From: Thermoplasmata archaeon
GTDB lineage: Archaea; Thermoplasmatota; Thermoplasmata; GCA-020350865
Reading direction: 5' to 3'
Length of the DNA stretch: 18,119 nucleotides
Assembly: GCA_020351895.1 (NCBI GenBank)
Contig: CP070672.1
Location: 879,874-897,992 of the forward strand
Positions 17,001 through 18,119 of this stretch are shown here, piece by piece. A model generated the notes under the pieces. That model was not told the DNA's origin. It saw nothing but the letters and a program-made list of their open reading frames with translations, and did not search any database. Position 1 is the first letter of the stretch; the number at the start of each line of letters is the position of its first letter. The position numbers and the translations under genes are program-made.

Positions 17001-17582
17001 ATGGAATCCCAAGAAATATTCAGAAGGATCTTCCACATGACGGCCGTGGTTTACCTAGTCTATTATATCCTGCCAGAAGAATTGTTGCCAGGATTCTATA
17101 AATGGTACGGCGTTCTTATAGTCATCCTTTTTGCATTGTCTGTGGAAGGAGTGAGGCTAAAAACAGGTAAGATCTTTTTCGGATTGAGAAAATACGAAAA
17201 AAGGCAGATTTCGGCCTTTGCATGGTTCGCAATTGGTATGGGTTGCGCTTTATTGCTTTTCAAAATGGAATATGTGGTGCCAGTTGTAATAGGTATGGCC
17301 TTCACAGATCCTCTAATTGGTGAAATCAAAAGAAGAAGAGAAAAGCTATACCCCACTCTACCCCTCATCTTTTATGGAGCCATTGTTTTCTTGTGCCTCT
17401 TTTTTCTAACTGAAGTAGCCATAATACTGTTGATTCTCTTCACATTTTTGGCCACCATATCTGCTATTTTCGCAGAATGGTGGAAAGTAAAATACATTGA
17501 CGACGATTTTCTCATGTTAGTGATTCCTCTTGTGGTTTTGAGTGCTTTAGATTACTTCTTCACTCTCCTTGATTTAATCTGA
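17001..17582 (+). CDS. SEC59/CTP-transferase-like membrane protein (possible polyprenol or diacylglycerol kinase family)
   Basis: 193-residue multi-pass membrane protein. ATG 17001 is used because AGGGGG precedes it directly (16991-16996); a longer in-frame start at 16965 would overlap the permease. RRIFHM near the N-terminus matches the R-K-x-x-H type signature of the SEC59/DGK1/CdsA-like superfamily, and GMAFTDPLIGEIKRRR (about 98-113) is placed like its GDxxAxxxGR motif, though changed. About six or seven hydrophobic segments follow the family pattern. Members phosphorylate dolichol or diacylglycerol with CTP, or make CDP-lipids. Here it would support lipid-linked glycan synthesis, in keeping with the glycosyltransferases in the window. 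Family assignment is tentative because the motifs are degenerate. Confidence 0.6.
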   Translation: MESQEIFRRIFHMTAVVYLVYYILPEELLPGFYKWYGVLIVILFALSVEGVRLKTGKIFFGLRKYEKRQISAFAWFAIGMGCALLLFKMEYVVPVVIGMAFTDPLIGEIKRRREKLYPTLPLIFYGAIVFLCLFFLTEVAIILLILFTFLATISAIFAEWWKVKYIDDDFLMLVIPLVVLSALDYFFTLLDLI

Positions 17583-17598
17583 AAATGGTGTTTTTCAG
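17579..17598 (+). terminator. Possible hairpin terminator after the ABC operon
   Basis: CTGAAAA and TTTTCAG form a perfect 7-bp inverted repeat with a 6-base loop, overlapping the TGA stop at 17580. T-rich sequence follows. Its position at the operon end fits a terminator, but the stem is AT-rich and archaeal termination often needs only a T-run. Confidence 0.3.
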
Positions 17599-17635
17599 CT
17601 ACTTTAAGTTTATAATAACATATTTAAGGGCTAAG

Positions 17636-17645
17636 AAATATATAC
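17636..17645 (+). promoter_or_regulatory. TATA box of the thioredoxin-fold gene
   Basis: AAATATATAC sits 38-47 nt before the proposed start at 17683, close to the spacing for the surface protein (41) and the 4848 glycosyltransferase (37). A start of transcription near 17665 puts GGAGGT (17671-17676) in a short leader. Confidence 0.5.
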
Positions 17646-17682
17646 TCCAATACAAGACGAATTTCGCAATGGAGGTAACATT

Positions 17683-18119
17683 ACGAGAGGAGATAGGACA
17701 CCTTGTATCATTGGGCTCGCATTTATTATGACAAGCCTAGTGGCTGCAACTGTCTTAGGAGAAGGACCGGATAATACTGATGTTGCATATGGTGATTTTG
17801 AAAGAATCTCGGAAAACTTAGTGGTTCCAGAAGGCTATGTACACAGGCCAGTAATCGAATTCTTTACAGGTTTAAGCTGTCCATCATGCATGAACGGACC
17901 TCATCAGAACATGGATAAATTGTGGGAGGAAAGTGAGAACAAACCAGAGCAGCCCTTTACCTTCGTTGTATTTCATGAGCTAAATGGTGGTAATGTGGAT
18001 GATCTTGCCACTGACGAGAGTGAAGAAAGGATGCGGCACTATCAACCCCAGATATCAGGAACTCCGGATGCGGAATTTGATGGGGGGTATATCAGACTGG
18101 GAGGTATCGATACAAGCGA
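17683..18119 (+). CDS. Secreted thioredoxin-fold protein with CPSC motif, Omp28-like (3' partial)
   Basis: The frame is open from about 17680 to the window edge, so the C-terminus is missing. It begins with a basic stretch (RGDR) and a hydrophobic signal segment (IIGLAFIMTSLVAATVLG), then a thioredoxin-like domain: strand VIEFFTG, active-site CPSC (CxxC), strand FTFVVFHE, and a cis-Pro-type SGTPDAEFDGG. This resembles Omp28-related and other exported thiol-disulfide proteins, which would act outside the membrane on disulfides of surface proteins. The start is doubtful: a strong GGAGGT (17671-17676) is followed by AAC, ATT, ACG in frame, and the first in-frame ATG is 17728, which would cut the signal. 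ACG 17683 has the usual spacing; ATT 17680 is an alternative. It is transcribed from its own TATA box after the ABC operon. Confidence 0.72.

Noticed and set aside
17669..17731. ATG 17669 as start of the thioredoxin-fold protein
   Set aside because: It is in a different frame and runs into TGA after about 20 codons; at most a short upstream ORF overlapping the signal peptide region.
1..18119. CRISPR array, tRNA/rRNA genes, transposases or integrases
   Set aside because: None seen on either strand; the only sizeable repeats are the protein-coding propeller blades and Ig-like repeats.

Overview
The window looks like a chromosomal segment of an uncultured euryarchaeon, most likely of the Thermoplasmatota type. 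This is inference from several traits. Genes are often preceded by AT-rich TATA-like boxes about 35-45 nt before the start plus GGAGG/GTGA Shine-Dalgarno motifs. Surface proteins are large, with PKD/Ig-like domains and membrane anchors. There are GT2 glycosyltransferases with C-terminal membrane helices and a SEC59/CTP-transferase-like membrane protein. No tRNA, rRNA, CRISPR array, insertion sequence or integrase was seen.

Layout. (1) 2-1351 (+) is an FAD-linked glycolate/lactate-type oxidase cut by the left edge. It converges on a full-length aldehyde dehydrogenase gene (1486-2961, -) that carries two in-frame stop codons but is otherwise intact. (2) 3081-4615 (-) holds two GT2 glycosyltransferases in a tight operon, divergent from a third, membrane-anchored GT2 (4848-5930, +) behind a clear TATA box. 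(3) 5938-6595 (-) is a decayed membrane-protein locus with a frame disruption and two in-frame stops. (4) 6680-10846 (-) encodes a 1388-residue surface protein. It has a signal segment, ten beta-propeller blades arranged as two copies of a five-blade unit, several Ig/FnIII-like domains, one transmembrane helix and a cytosolic SHOCT-like tail. It is divergent from a small winged-helix regulator (11026-11427, +). (5) 11432-13390 (-) is an acetoacetyl-CoA synthetase ending 4 bp from the regulator. (6) 13491-14639 (-) is a single-pass membrane protein with an external PKD-like domain. (7) 14832-17582 (+) is an operon of an ABC ATPase, a 12-helix ABC-2 type permease and a SEC59/CTP-transferase-like membrane protein. 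(8) From about 17683 to the right edge is a secreted thioredoxin-fold protein with a CPSC motif and no conventional start codon at the expected place.

How it may fit together: the oxidase, the broken aldehyde dehydrogenase and acetoacetyl-CoA synthetase are carbon-metabolism genes. The glycosyltransferases, the polyprenol-kinase-like protein, the sequon-rich surface proteins and the exported redox protein point to cell-envelope construction. The most unusual item is the duplicated-propeller surface protein with a cytosolic SHOCT-like tail beside a divergent winged-helix gene whose own C-terminus is a short helical segment of similar character. A surface-to-transcription link is only a hypothesis.
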